A DNA stretch of 64,000 nt from Lutispora thermophila DSM 19022 (GCF_900142105.1 NZ_FQZS01000007.1:148860-212859), one strand, 5' to 3'. Positions 28,156 to 37,322 are shown, counted from the stretch's first letter. Made by a program: numbers and translations. The notes: generated from the letters alone by a model not told the origin.

Positions 28156-30933
28156 TCAGTTAGCTTTAATGAACTTGACCTTTCCATGTTCAGGTGCCGA
28201 TCCTGTGTATTTCCAAACAGTTACTTTTGTTCCATTATCACTTTTTGCACCACTGGCGTTGACAAGCAGCTTTTGGTTGCCATAATCCCGGATGGTACAG
28301 AAATTAGAATATTTGTTGATTCTCCAAGCATGGGTAATGGCGGCTGATCGCAACTGATCTCCATTCTGTGAGGATGGCTGTCCGATACTGCGTCCCTCAT
28401 ATTCAATGGAGTACATGGGTCCACGTTCTTTATTATAGTTGATGAGCATTACAGTAAAGGGCTTATCTGGTTTCTTGTCGGAAAGCTCCAGCCATAAGAT
28501 ACCGCCTCCAGGGACAGGATAGACATACTTACCTAAAATTTGCATATAATAGTCACCGTCTTGCAAAATATCGCTGTCACTAACCGCAGCAATATTAATA
28601 TTAAAGTCAGCAACAGTTTTACCGTTATACTGAACATCAACGCTTTTAATACCGGAGCCTGTCAAGGCTTCCCCTTGAGTCACTGCTTTATTTGATATAT
28701 AAAATTTAAGCTTTGAATTGTCAACAACACTACGGACCCCATCCTCATCCTGGTAATGCGCAATCAGGCCGGTTATATCGAAGGACTCACCCTGCTTATA
28801 TAATACTTTATCAGGATTAGCAACAAGGAAGTATTTTGGTGTTTTTTTATCTAGTACAGGTTTGACATAGGCTGTGGTGGGCAGCTTGCCTCCTATTTTT
28901 AATCTGGAGGCATTGATGGAACCTACCTTGCCGTCCTTGACCACCAGAGTGTAGGTGCTGCTGTCTTCGGCACTATTAAAGACAGTTTTTCCATCAGGTC
29001 CCAGATAATCGTTATTAGTGTTGTAGAACAAACCACGTCCCAAGGGCTTCATAACCAAATAAGCACCAGTGACTTGTTTGCCCGTATCCATATCAAAGAG
29101 GGCATTCAAGCTATTGCCCACATTAATATGCATCGTACCATAAATAGAACCATGGCCATCGGAACTAAAACCTAAATTAGTATTAATCCAGCCGGACATG
29201 ACACATGGGGTAGTGATTTTTTTGATGTTGAAGTTATATATACCATATTTGCCGGTAGCGTCATCTTGTATATTCATATAGCCTTCATTAGCCCACTGAA
29301 TGCTGCGATAGCTGCAGGGCAGAAGCAGCTGTCCCGATATATCAACTAGGCCCACTTTGCCGTCTTTCTTCACTATGGCATAGGGATTTTTTTTGTCCAC
29401 CCAGGCAGAATAATCTATTTCATCATACTCAAAGGGAAGTATGATGCTGCCGTCTACTTTCACAAGTCCCCATTTATTGTCCTTTTTCACCCAAAGAGTG
29501 TCCTTTGCGCTTACATCAGTAGCACCGTTGCCTTTCAGGTTTTCATGGGTGTAGGTTTTGCCTGTTCTTACTGAAATAATGCCTTTAATAGATGTTATCT
29601 TTCCATCATCATCAGCATCACCTAATATTACATAACCATAATCACCGATGTTATAGAGGGCTCGACTTTCCGTTCCTGGAATCTTCGTCCCATCTGTCTT
29701 ATAGATGAAATTACCCATGTTTGTATTAAATACCTTGTTCTCGGAATCATAAGATAAAAATTCATTGTTAAGGGGGATAATCACCTTATTGTTGAAGTTT
29801 ATAACCCCTAATCTGGCTGCAGATTCTCTGAAGCCATCATAGCCGCAGTTATATGTTAACGCAAGGGACAGTTCAGGAATAAGCTTTATTTGTGCACCAG
29901 GTGGATACCAACCCAGTACGGAGGCTCCCCATATACCTCCATGATATTGGGCAGGTACAAGAACTCCTTTTTGTCCAACTATTCCAGACTCCAGGTGAGA
30001 GTAGTAGATAACATCATAACCACCTGCATCTGCAATCATGCGCAGCCTTTTTGTAGAAAGCTCATCATAAACTAAGTAAGGCCCCGCCTGGGGATACGGC
30101 CTGCCTATTGAAGGAGTTATATTAAATGGGTAGGCTTGAGGAAGTACTTCCTTACCGTTTTTATCTATAATTTGGACATAAAACAAAGATGCATCTCTGT
30201 TATGAACTTCAAATTGATTTTCCTGTGTAACTTTTACCACCTTCCCTGTAGGCACCATTGCATACCCTTTGATGAAATCAAAAAACACAGGATTACGTCC
30301 CTCATCGATGTCTTCCATATCAAATACCTCTAAGTAATTGCCTTCGGCTGATCCTAGATATTCGTAATCTTCAGGGATTAGGTATTTATCTGGTGCTACA
30401 ATCTCTTTGCCCAGCTCCAGATTCCAATAACCAAGATAGGTCTTTCCGTTTACCTTCTTTGATATACGGCAAACTCCTTCCGATGGCAGCCCTACTGCAT
30501 CATAGTTGCAGGGAATAACTTCCTTGCCTGTAGTGTCAAGCAGTCCCATTTTTCCATTGCGTATTGCCTGAACATATCCATCAACGAATATGGTCTCAGT
30601 ACTTTCATATTCAAAGTCGCCTGTTGGGTAATATTTTCTGCCCATCTGTGAATTCCAGCGCCAGTAATGAGCAGCTATCTCGTCATATATTGGCTCTACT
30701 GCCCAGTTTCCATATATGTCAACAAGTCCATACTTGTCGCCCACGGCTACCTTGCGGAGTCCTGAATCAAACATAGCTTTAAGAGTCTTTTGATACTCGG
30801 CTGTAGTTCCCAGCCATGTGACATCGCTGTCATAATAATTTCCATTCCCTGATGGGGCTGCTAATACCGCTGTGGGCAGTATGGACAGCATCATGCATAG
30901 GATGAGCAGAATGCTAATTAGCCGCTTTTTCAT
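28156..30933 (-). CDS. Secreted WG-repeat protein with Ig-like and trefoil-like C-terminal domains
   Basis: This 925-residue protein has signal peptide MKKRLISILLILCMMLSILP ending AVLAAP. At least seven WG (KWG) repeats follow, e.g. KVAVGDKYGLVDIYGNWAV, VQAIRNGKMGLLDTTGKEVI, TLWVKKDNKWGLVKVDGSII and YAIVKKDGKVGLVDISGQLL. An Ig-like domain near 700-785 (VLYKQGESFDITGLIAHY) is clearly related to the one in the 761-residue protein. The last ~135 residues (DGDYYMQILGKYVYPVPGGG ... YGNQKLLVNASGAKSDNGTK) resemble a ricin-type trefoil. WG repeats occur in many bacterial surface and secreted proteins but have no known activity. The first 20 residues nearly match the LRR protein's signal, so the two genes share ancestry at the 5' end. 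Confidence 0.88.
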   Translation of the reverse strand: MKKRLISILLILCMMLSILPTAVLAAPSGNGNYYDSDVTWLGTTAEYQKTLKAMFDSGLRKVAVGDKYGLVDIYGNWAVEPIYDEIAAHYWRWNSQMGRKYYPTGDFEYESTETIFVDGYVQAIRNGKMGLLDTTGKEVIPCNYDAVGLPSEGVCRISKKVNGKTYLGYWNLELGKEIVAPDKYLIPEDYEYLGSAEGNYLEVFDMEDIDEGRNPVFFDFIKGYAMVPTGKVVKVTQENQFEVHNRDASLFYVQIIDKNGKEVLPQAYPFNITPSIGRPYPQAGPYLVYDELSTKRLRMIADAGGYDVIYYSHLESGIVGQKGVLVPAQYHGGIWGASVLGWYPPGAQIKLIPELSLALTYNCGYDGFRESAARLGVINFNNKVIIPLNNEFLSYDSENKVFNTNMGNFIYKTDGTKIPGTESRALYNIGDYGYVILGDADDDGKITSIKGIISVRTGKTYTHENLKGNGATDVSAKDTLWVKKDNKWGLVKVDGSIILPFEYDEIDYSAWVDKKNPYAIVKKDGKVGLVDISGQLLLPCSYRSIQWANEGYMNIQDDATGKYGIYNFNIKKITTPCVMSGWINTNLGFSSDGHGSIYGTMHINVGNSLNALFDMDTGKQVTGAYLVMKPLGRGLFYNTNNDYLGPDGKTVFNSAEDSSTYTLVVKDGKVGSINASRLKIGGKLPTTAYVKPVLDKKTPKYFLVANPDKVLYKQGESFDITGLIAHYQDEDGVRSVVDNSKLKFYISNKAVTQGEALTGSGIKSVDVQYNGKTVADFNINIAAVSDSDILQDGDYYMQILGKYVYPVPGGGILWLELSDKKPDKPFTVMLINYNKERGPMYSIEYEGRSIGQPSSQNGDQLRSAAITHAWRINKYSNFCTIRDYGNQKLLVNASGAKSDNGTKVTVWKYTGSAPEHGKVKFIKAN

Positions 30934-31172
30934 GATATGTCCCTCCTATTGAAATTTTGCCTGTTCAGCATAAAAATATATTATGTTCAATCTAGCATAT
31001 ATCTGCATTAAAAACCGCTTTATGCATGAAATGGGCTTTTTTTGACATGAAATGCTGGCGGAAGAAACTGTTGATGTTGCAGCATGTCTTCTATTCATCA
31101 AGAAAGGATATAAATTGCTGATTATGTTTTTTACAAGTAAATATTGATATTTTTTATATAATTATAAAGATA

Positions 31173-31205
31173 AATAAAAACGCCAGAGGTATTTTCTCTG
31201 ACGCT
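31173..31205 (-). terminator. Terminator of the D-aminoacylase/NtrC-like operon
   Basis: Minus strand CGTCAGAG / CTCTGGCG (one G-U), then TTTTTATTTAT. It lies ~110 bases after the activator stop. The rest of the 380-base gap to the WG-repeat gene is AT-rich with no other feature seen. Confidence 0.75.
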
Positions 31206-31315
31206 TTGAACTCTTCCAAGTTGAAAAAATGATAGTCCCATAATTATTCATATAATATAAATAGCCTCATTTTTTCTTGTTAATAAAGGAAAATTTCTCA
31301 GGTCCATTTTAATTT

Positions 31316-32668
31316 TTAGAAGTATTTTTCACTGATATTATATTCTTTTATTTTATTATACAATGTTTGCCTTCTTATATCCAAAATTTGAGCTGCTTTC
31401 GTCTTGCTTCCGTTAACCTTCCTCAAGGTGTCCGCTATAATTAGCTTCTCATAGTCTTTTAAGGTCATTTCAGTTTTTCCCCTACTCTGGAGAAAGTTCA
31501 ATTCATTTCTCATGTCAAGAGGAAGGTGGTCTTTGGTTAAAATCTGTTCTTCCTTATTTGCAATAATAACTGATCTTTCAATTACATTTTTTAATTCCCT
31601 CACATTGCCTTTCCACTGATAGTTCAACAACATTAACATAGCTTCAAAATCAATGAAACTTAGCTTCTTTTCGTATTCCTTTGAGAACTCTCTAAGAAAA
31701 TACATGGCTAATGCCTTAATATCTTCTTTTCTTTCTCTTAATGGAGGTATGTTTATTTTTATTACATTTAATCTATAGTACAAATCTTCTCTGAAATTAC
31801 CCTTCTCTAATTCTTTAGCCAGGTCCTTGTTTGTGGCTGCAATTATTCTTACATCCACATTTATGCTGTTTGAAGAGCCCAATCTTTCAAATTGCTTTTC
31901 TTGCAAAACCCTCAAGAATTTAACTTGCATATCTAATGATAATTCGGCAAGTTCATCTAAAAATATTGTACCTCCTTGTGCTTGCTCAAACTTACCTATC
32001 TTTTTATAGCTTGCGCCTGTAAATGAACCCTTTTCATGGCCGAAAAGCTCATCTTCAATGAGTGTTTCCGGTATTGCCGCGCAATTTATTACTACAAATC
32101 TATTGTCCTTTCTGTTGCTTTTATTGTGAATCATTTTAGCTATTACTTCTTTTCCCACACCGCTTTCGCCTAATAAAAGAACGGTTGCATTGGTTTTTGC
32201 AATTTTATCAACCAAAGAAACAATTGACTTCATGGTTTCACTTTCATAAATAACTCCGTCTGAAAAATTGCAATTGTTCATGTATGTAAAGTATTGCTCC
32301 CTATTTTCTATTGCACTTTTAATGGAGGCTCTTAAATCTTCAATTGGAAGAGAAAGATTAAAACAGTCAAAGGCTCCTGATTTCACAAGAAATACAGAAT
32401 CTCTCACATTTATATAATCTGAGATGAAAATTATAGCTATGGAAGAATCTATGCTTTTCGCTTCCTTTATCAAATGAGCGGACATGGTTCTATCAGCAAA
32501 ATCTGAAATAATAACATGAACAACATGGCTTTTTAAGTATGCTATGGCTTGATTAACATTTTTAACTACTTTTACCTTATAACCGAAGGTTTGAAGTAAG
32601 TCTTTTAAATTTATTTTTTTATAGTTATCATTGTCTATAATTAGTATCATATGATTACTAATATTCAT
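31316..32668 (-). CDS. Sigma-54-dependent NtrC-like activator with atypical receiver
   Basis: The 450-residue protein has a receiver-like domain (1-120), an AAA+ domain (~140-380) and a Fis-type helix-turn-helix (KVNGSKTKAAQILDIRRQTL). The AAA+ motifs are intact: Walker A GESGVGKE, sigma-54-contacting GSFTGA, Walker B GTIFLDELAEL, and FERLGSSNSINVDVRIIAAT. The receiver keeps LIIDNDN and IISDF (Asp), but the invariant Lys-Pro is replaced (FNLSLPIE), so signalling may not be ordinary phospho-relay. It lies 31 bases downstream of the D-aminoacylase gene. It is divergent from the sigma-54 promoter at 34721, which it most likely activates through the dyads between. Confidence 0.93.
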   Translation of the reverse strand: MNISNHMILIIDNDNYKKINLKDLLQTFGYKVKVVKNVNQAIAYLKSHVVHVIISDFADRTMSAHLIKEAKSIDSSIAIIFISDYINVRDSVFLVKSGAFDCFNLSLPIEDLRASIKSAIENREQYFTYMNNCNFSDGVIYESETMKSIVSLVDKIAKTNATVLLLGESGVGKEVIAKMIHNKSNRKDNRFVVINCAAIPETLIEDELFGHEKGSFTGASYKKIGKFEQAQGGTIFLDELAELSLDMQVKFLRVLQEKQFERLGSSNSINVDVRIIAATNKDLAKELEKGNFREDLYYRLNVIKINIPPLRERKEDIKALAMYFLREFSKEYEKKLSFIDFEAMLMLLNYQWKGNVRELKNVIERSVIIANKEEQILTKDHLPLDMRNELNFLQSRGKTEMTLKDYEKLIIADTLRKVNGSKTKAAQILDIRRQTLYNKIKEYNISEKYF

Positions 32669-32699
32669 TATTAAATATCCCCTTAATAATAACTATAAC

Positions 32700-34316
32700 T
32701 TATTTTCTTTTTATATGCACACCGGGGAGTTCTCCAGTATGCTCACCGTTTTCTACAACAACTACCCCATTAACAATAACATCTTTTATTCCTACAGGAT
32801 ATTGATGGGGCTTTGTATAAGTGGATTCATCTATTATGGTATCTTTATTAAATATTGTTATATCTGCTTTATAACCAACTGCCAAATAGCCTCTATCCTT
32901 TAAATTCATCTTTATAGCAGGAAGTAGAGTCATTTTATAGATTGCCTCTTCAATATCAACAATTTTTTTCTGTCTTACATATCTTCCCAAAATTCTTGGA
33001 AAGGTACCATAGTATCTAGGATGAACAGCAACGTCCTTATAGTCGCCATATGGAGATACAGCAAGCCCGTCTGTAGAATATATGGCCATTGATTGCTTCA
33101 TTACTTCAATTAAATCCGACTCTGTCATAGCAGAAAAAATTATTTTAATCACTCCGCCTTCATCTATAAGCAGGTCAATGACAACATCATGCGGCGGTAA
33201 ATTCAAGTATTCAGAAATTTGCTCGATATTCATCCCTTCAAATTTTTTGTTAGACTCCTTTTTCATTGAAACGATTCTAATTCTGTCCCAAGATGAGCCT
33301 AGCATAGGATTACCCCAATTGCTGTTTCTGTCAAGCATATCCGCTACTACCTTTTCCCGTATATTGTCCTTTTTTAGAGATTCCACTATCTTTTCAGGGC
33401 TTAACTCTCTAATCCATGGCGGAAGGACATCTGTTAAAACGCTTTCATATGATATGTAGGGATATACATCATAGTCCACATTTAATCCGGAATTTTTAGC
33501 CTTATTTATAATACTGATGGCTTCCTTAACTTTTCCCCAGTTTTGCGGATGAGCTGCCTTCAAGTGGGATATTTGAAGCTTAACTCCCGACTTTTTGCTG
33601 ATTTCAATAGCCTCTAGAATAGAATTAAACAAGTAATTGCCTTCCTCTCTCATATGTATAGAGCATATTCCGTCATATTTTTTTACAACCTTTGCCATTT
33701 CTATCAATTCGTCTATTGACGCAAGAGAATCAGGACTGTTGTCAAGGCCCAAAGACATGCCATGTATCCCATTTATCAATTCATCTTCCAGAAGCTGTTT
33801 CATCCTATTCATTTCGTCATTGGTCGGTCTTCTTTTTTCAAAGCCCATGACGGCAACTCTTATGGTTCCATAACCAACCAATGATGCAATATTTACAGAA
33901 GTTTTTCTACTGCTTAAAATGTCAATAAATTCATATTGTGTTTTCCAATTCCAATAATTAGGTTCATTGGTGTTTTGAACATATGACTTGGTGTATTGTT
34001 TTAAATCTGATAAGTGTTCAATGTTGACAGGACCTAAAGATCTGCCGCCTTGTCCCACAATTTCAGTTGTTATACCTTGTCTTATTTTGCTTTCTGCTTT
34101 AGGGTTCGCATATAGGGAAAAGTCAGAGTGGGAATCAATATCAATAAAACCAGGACATACTATGTGGTTTTTTGCGTCTATAACTTTTAAGGCAGGATCA
34201 TTTATGCATTGAGATATTTCACTTATATATCCGTTTTTAATACCTATGTCAGCAAAATAAGATTTTGTCCCTGAACCATCCAATATTTCTCCATTTTTTA
34301 TAACAATATCATACAT
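32700..34316 (-). CDS. N-acyl-D-amino-acid deacylase (D-aminoacylase), amidohydrolase family
   Basis: This 538-residue enzyme hydrolyses N-acyl-D-amino acids to free D-amino acids. It opens MYDIVIKNGEILDGSGTKSY. PGFIDIDSHSDFSL carries the H-x-D zinc pair, ISHLKAAHP and ICSIHMREEG hold further metal His, and GDYKDVAVHPRYYGTFPRIL is the D-aminoacylase C-terminal signature. The beta-sandwich end (GYKADITIFNKDTI) is standard. It heads a two-gene unit with the sigma-54 activator and has a sigma-A-type promoter. Next to an M19 dipeptidase it suggests scavenging of D-residue peptides. ATG follows AGGGGATATGTT. Confidence 0.92.
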   Translation of the reverse strand: MYDIVIKNGEILDGSGTKSYFADIGIKNGYISEISQCINDPALKVIDAKNHIVCPGFIDIDSHSDFSLYANPKAESKIRQGITTEIVGQGGRSLGPVNIEHLSDLKQYTKSYVQNTNEPNYWNWKTQYEFIDILSSRKTSVNIASLVGYGTIRVAVMGFEKRRPTNDEMNRMKQLLEDELINGIHGMSLGLDNSPDSLASIDELIEMAKVVKKYDGICSIHMREEGNYLFNSILEAIEISKKSGVKLQISHLKAAHPQNWGKVKEAISIINKAKNSGLNVDYDVYPYISYESVLTDVLPPWIRELSPEKIVESLKKDNIREKVVADMLDRNSNWGNPMLGSSWDRIRIVSMKKESNKKFEGMNIEQISEYLNLPPHDVVIDLLIDEGGVIKIIFSAMTESDLIEVMKQSMAIYSTDGLAVSPYGDYKDVAVHPRYYGTFPRILGRYVRQKKIVDIEEAIYKMTLLPAIKMNLKDRGYLAVGYKADITIFNKDTIIDESTYTKPHQYPVGIKDVIVNGVVVVENGEHTGELPGVHIKRK

Positions 34317-34353
34317 AACATATCCCCTATCGTAAGTCGCTTTAATCGCTTTT

Positions 34354-34382
34354 ATTGTAGCAAAATGCGGTTATAATTTCAA
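34354..34382 (-). promoter_or_regulatory. Sigma-A promoter for the D-aminoacylase/activator operon
   Basis: Minus strand TTGAAA - 17 bases - TACAAT, five of six matches in each box, ~40 bases upstream of the ATG. So the activator gene has a sigma-A promoter, while its inferred target uses sigma-54. Confidence 0.7.
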
Positions 34383-34409
34383 CGTTGCTTGCAAATTGCT
34401 CCATCACGT

Positions 34410-34680
34410 CATAAGTAAAAAAATTAGACAAATTCAAATAATAACAAAAATCAAAATGTCCATTTTTTTGACATCATTAATAACCAATCATCAATAAACA
34501 TTCTGCTTTAACCAAATTGAATATAAATAAATTTATGATTTTCATAAGTCAAAAATTTTGACAGATTCAGTGAATTACAAATATTTGAATGTCTATTTTT
34601 TTGACATTTTATTAATAATTCATCTTTAAACACTTCGGTTTAATCAAATAAATATAAAAAGATTTGTGATTTTCAAAGTC
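34410..34680 (+). repeat. 133-bp tandem repeat carrying enhancer-like dyads (UAS)
   Basis: The 466-base divergent gap holds two diverged tandem copies, 34410-~34542 and 34543-~34675, offset by exactly 133 bases over their first half (CATAAGTxAAAAA..., ATGTCxATTTTTTTGACAT, ...TTTAA(A/C)CA...). A third copy begins at ~34670. Each copy has ATGTC-N9-GACAT (34456-34474 and 34589-34607). The second copy adds the palindrome GTCAAAA-A-TTTTGAC (34548-34562). TGTC/GACA dyads ~150 and ~283 bases before a sigma-54 start site are what upstream activator sites look like. Confidence 0.75.
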
Positions 34681-34720
34681 TTTTATTACACGATAAAATT
34701 TTTGAAATAAAGTTAAGATT

Positions 34721-34737
34721 TTGGCATTATCTTTGCA
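34721..34737 (+). promoter_or_regulatory. Sigma-54 (-24/-12) promoter of the dipeptidase/transporter operon
   Basis: TTGGCATTATCTTTGCA matches the consensus, with GG and GC exactly 12 bases apart. It lies ~60 bases before the dipeptidase ATG; transcription would start near 34748. A sigma-54 activator gene is directly divergent. Confidence 0.88.
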
Positions 34738-34796
34738 ATTTTTTTATGGAAGAAAAACAATATATCAATATTTTTTAATAGTTGGAAGGTGAAAGT

Positions 34797-35789
34797 ATGG
34801 ACTTAAACAGCATTATGAAAGAAATCGTTATTATTGACGGTCACACAGACATTCCAAGGGACGTATATTTACGCGAATCAAAAGGAGAAAAGGATGTCTT
34901 TATGAGCAAGCATTATAAAGAATTAAGAGATGCCGGCGTGAACATTGTATTTGCAAATATTTTTACTAAGACATTTCCGGAGGCGGCTTTAAAGGAAGCA
35001 TTGCTGCAAATTGAAAAAGCATTGAAAGTTACAAAAGAAAATGAAGATGTGATTTTAATAAAAAGCAAAAAAGATTTAGATGATGTTCTTACCAACAATA
35101 AGCTAGGCTTGGTTCTTTCATTGGAAGGATTTGAGCCCTTAGGGAATTCGCCGGAATTGTTAAACATTTTTTATGAGCTTGGCATTCGTGCCGGAATGCT
35201 CACATGGAATTATACAAATGCTTTTGCTTCAGGTGCTGACGTCATGAATGGACAACTTAGCGAAAAGGGTATTTCAGCAATAAACATCATGAATTCATTG
35301 GGAATATTGATTGATGTTTCCCATCTAAATGAACAAGGTTTCTGGGATATTGTAAAGCATAACAAAAATAAACCAATCATAGCATCACATTCAAATGCCA
35401 GAGCCCTGTTTAACCACAGCAGAAACTTAACAGATGAACAAATAAAGGCAATTGCCGAAAGCGGTGGAGTTGTCGGAGCCGTAAGTTATTTTTCAAAAGT
35501 TGATGAAAATGATTTGAACAAAATCCGCACAGATGACGACAACACTGAAACTATTCATGATTACATAAAGCATATTGAATACCTGGTTAATCTTGTGGGT
35601 TATGACCATGTTTCATTTGGTTTTGACTTCAACATGTACTTAGGCGACTTTGGCGTAGCCGGACTGGAGAATGCAAGTAAAATAAAGGATGTAATACAGC
35701 TTCTGTTAGAAAGAAACCACAAGCTGGAGGATGTAAAAAAGATTGCCGGCGGTAACTTAATAAGAGTGCTGTATGACATTCTTGAATAA
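34797..35789 (+). CDS. Membrane dipeptidase family (M19) peptidase
   Basis: This 330-residue zinc dipeptidase is of the renal-dipeptidase family. Metal ligands are visible: IIDGHTDIPRD (H-x-D), LVLSLEGFEPLGN (bridging Glu), LIDVSHLNEQGFWDI (His), IIASHSNARAL (His) and DHVSFGFDFN (Asp). Family members cleave dipeptides and tolerate a D-residue at the C-terminal position. The ATG after GGAAGGTGAAAGT is used; the longer TTG start overlaps that site. It is the first gene after the sigma-54 promoter, followed by a transporter. The bacterial enzyme here has no signal peptide and is cytoplasmic. Confidence 0.94.
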   Translation: MDLNSIMKEIVIIDGHTDIPRDVYLRESKGEKDVFMSKHYKELRDAGVNIVFANIFTKTFPEAALKEALLQIEKALKVTKENEDVILIKSKKDLDDVLTNNKLGLVLSLEGFEPLGNSPELLNIFYELGIRAGMLTWNYTNAFASGADVMNGQLSEKGISAINIMNSLGILIDVSHLNEQGFWDIVKHNKNKPIIASHSNARALFNHSRNLTDEQIKAIAESGGVVGAVSYFSKVDENDLNKIRTDDDNTETIHDYIKHIEYLVNLVGYDHVSFGFDFNMYLGDFGVAGLENASKIKDVIQLLLERNHKLEDVKKIAGGNLIRVLYDILE

Positions 35790-35881
35790 AATTATAAGCC
35801 CTTGAATGAAGAAAGGAGGTTATTTTGACAATAAACTTTATCTTTAAACACATTAATAAATAGATAGGAGGAGGAAAGAAA

Positions 35882-37309
35882 ATGGCTGAAAATGCACTAA
35901 AAAAGAAAAAATCAAAAGAAAAGAAACCCATTAAAACCATTAACACATATGTACTTTTAAGCTGTATAATAATTATTGTTTCAATTCTTACATATATTAT
36001 ACCTGCCGGTGAGTTTGACAGAGTTGAAGATGCAAACGGAAGAATGCTTGCAGATCCGGATTCTTTCCATTATATTGAACGCAATCCTGCAACTATATTT
36101 AGTGTGTTTAAGGCAATACCGCAGGGAATGAGCGAAAGTGCAAAAATAATATTCTTCATTTTCATAATTTCCGGAGCCGTTCAAATTGTAAATGCAACGG
36201 GTGCCATAAATGCGGGCCTTGTTAGATTAACAACAAAGTTTAAAGGTAAGGAAAAATATTTAATACCCATATTCATGATATTCTTCTCATTTACAGGTGC
36301 ATTCTTAGGATTTTGCGAAGAAAACATCGTTTTCATTCCAATTGCTGTTAGTGTAGCAAAATATCTTGGATATGATGCCATTGTCGGAATTTGCATTTCA
36401 TATTTGTCCGCAGAGGTTGGCTATTTTGCAGGCATGATGAATCCTTTCAACGTTGGTATTGCTCAAGGAATTGCAGGCTTGCCAATGTTCTCAGGAATTG
36501 GATTCAGATTTGGAATATGGGCTGTGTTTATGACTGTAACAGCCATATATGTTATGCGATATGCAGAAAAAGTTAAGAAAAACCCCGAATTAAGTTTAGT
36601 AGCTGATATTAAACATGATGACGATAAATTTGTTGATTTATCCAAGTTAGATGTGACCTTTACATGGCGCCATAAATTAATTTATTTAGTTTTCTTAGTT
36701 GCCATAGCATCAATTATGTATGGAGCCTTTAAATTAGGTTGGTATGTTGAGGATATTGCAGCAGTATTTTTAATGGTTGGAATAGCCTCGGGTATAATCG
36801 GAAAATTATCATTTACACAGATTGCCGAAGAATTTGTGGCCGGTGCTAAGAGTATAACCTTTGGCGCTCTAATGGTCGGTCTTGCTAAGGCTATATTCTT
36901 AATTATGTCTAACTCTAAAATTTTGGATACTATAATTAATTCATCCGTTGGATTGCTTGGAATAATTCCCTCATCTTTTGCCATAATCGGATTGTTTATG
37001 ATTCAATGGTTTATAAATATCGCCATTACATCATCAACAGGCTTGGCAGCAATTGCAATGCCAATATTGATTCCTATAGCTGACATGCTGAATATAAATC
37101 GTCAGGTGACTGTTGTTGCATTCCAGCTAGGTGACGGTATAAACGGAAGTATATTGCCTACTTCCGGAGTATTGCTCGCAGTTTGTTCCATAGCAGGGGT
37201 TCCATATGACAGATGGTTTAAATTTATGTGGAAACTGACGCTTACCTTTACGATAATGGCATGCATTACTTTAGCCATTGCTAATTCAATTCCTCTTGGG
37301 CCATTCTAA
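35882..37309 (+). CDS. YfcC-type (DcuC/ArcD-like) amino acid or peptide transporter
   Basis: A 475-residue membrane protein. After a basic N-terminus (KKKKSKEKKPIKT), TM1 leads to ILTYIIPAGEFDR, the hallmark of the YfcC/AbgT-like group. FFSFTGAFLGFCEENIVFIP and the pore-type repeats GYFAGMMNPFNVGIAQGIAG and DGINGSILPTSGVLLAV follow. About 11-12 helices are likely. Relatives move arginine/ornithine, short peptides or dicarboxylates. Coupled to the M19 dipeptidase under a sigma-54 promoter, a dipeptide or amino acid importer is most plausible. ATG follows AGGAGGAGGAAAGAAA. A 12-codon TTG leader frame with its own AAAGGAGG lies just upstream (~35825-35863). Confidence 0.9.
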   Translation: MAENALKKKKSKEKKPIKTINTYVLLSCIIIIVSILTYIIPAGEFDRVEDANGRMLADPDSFHYIERNPATIFSVFKAIPQGMSESAKIIFFIFIISGAVQIVNATGAINAGLVRLTTKFKGKEKYLIPIFMIFFSFTGAFLGFCEENIVFIPIAVSVAKYLGYDAIVGICISYLSAEVGYFAGMMNPFNVGIAQGIAGLPMFSGIGFRFGIWAVFMTVTAIYVMRYAEKVKKNPELSLVADIKHDDDKFVDLSKLDVTFTWRHKLIYLVFLVAIASIMYGAFKLGWYVEDIAAVFLMVGIASGIIGKLSFTQIAEEFVAGAKSITFGALMVGLAKAIFLIMSNSKILDTIINSSVGLLGIIPSSFAIIGLFMIQWFINIAITSSTGLAAIAMPILIPIADMLNINRQVTVVAFQLGDGINGSILPTSGVLLAVCSIAGVPYDRWFKFMWKLTLTFTIMACITLAIANSIPLGPF

Positions 37310-37322
37310 AGTTTCATATTAT

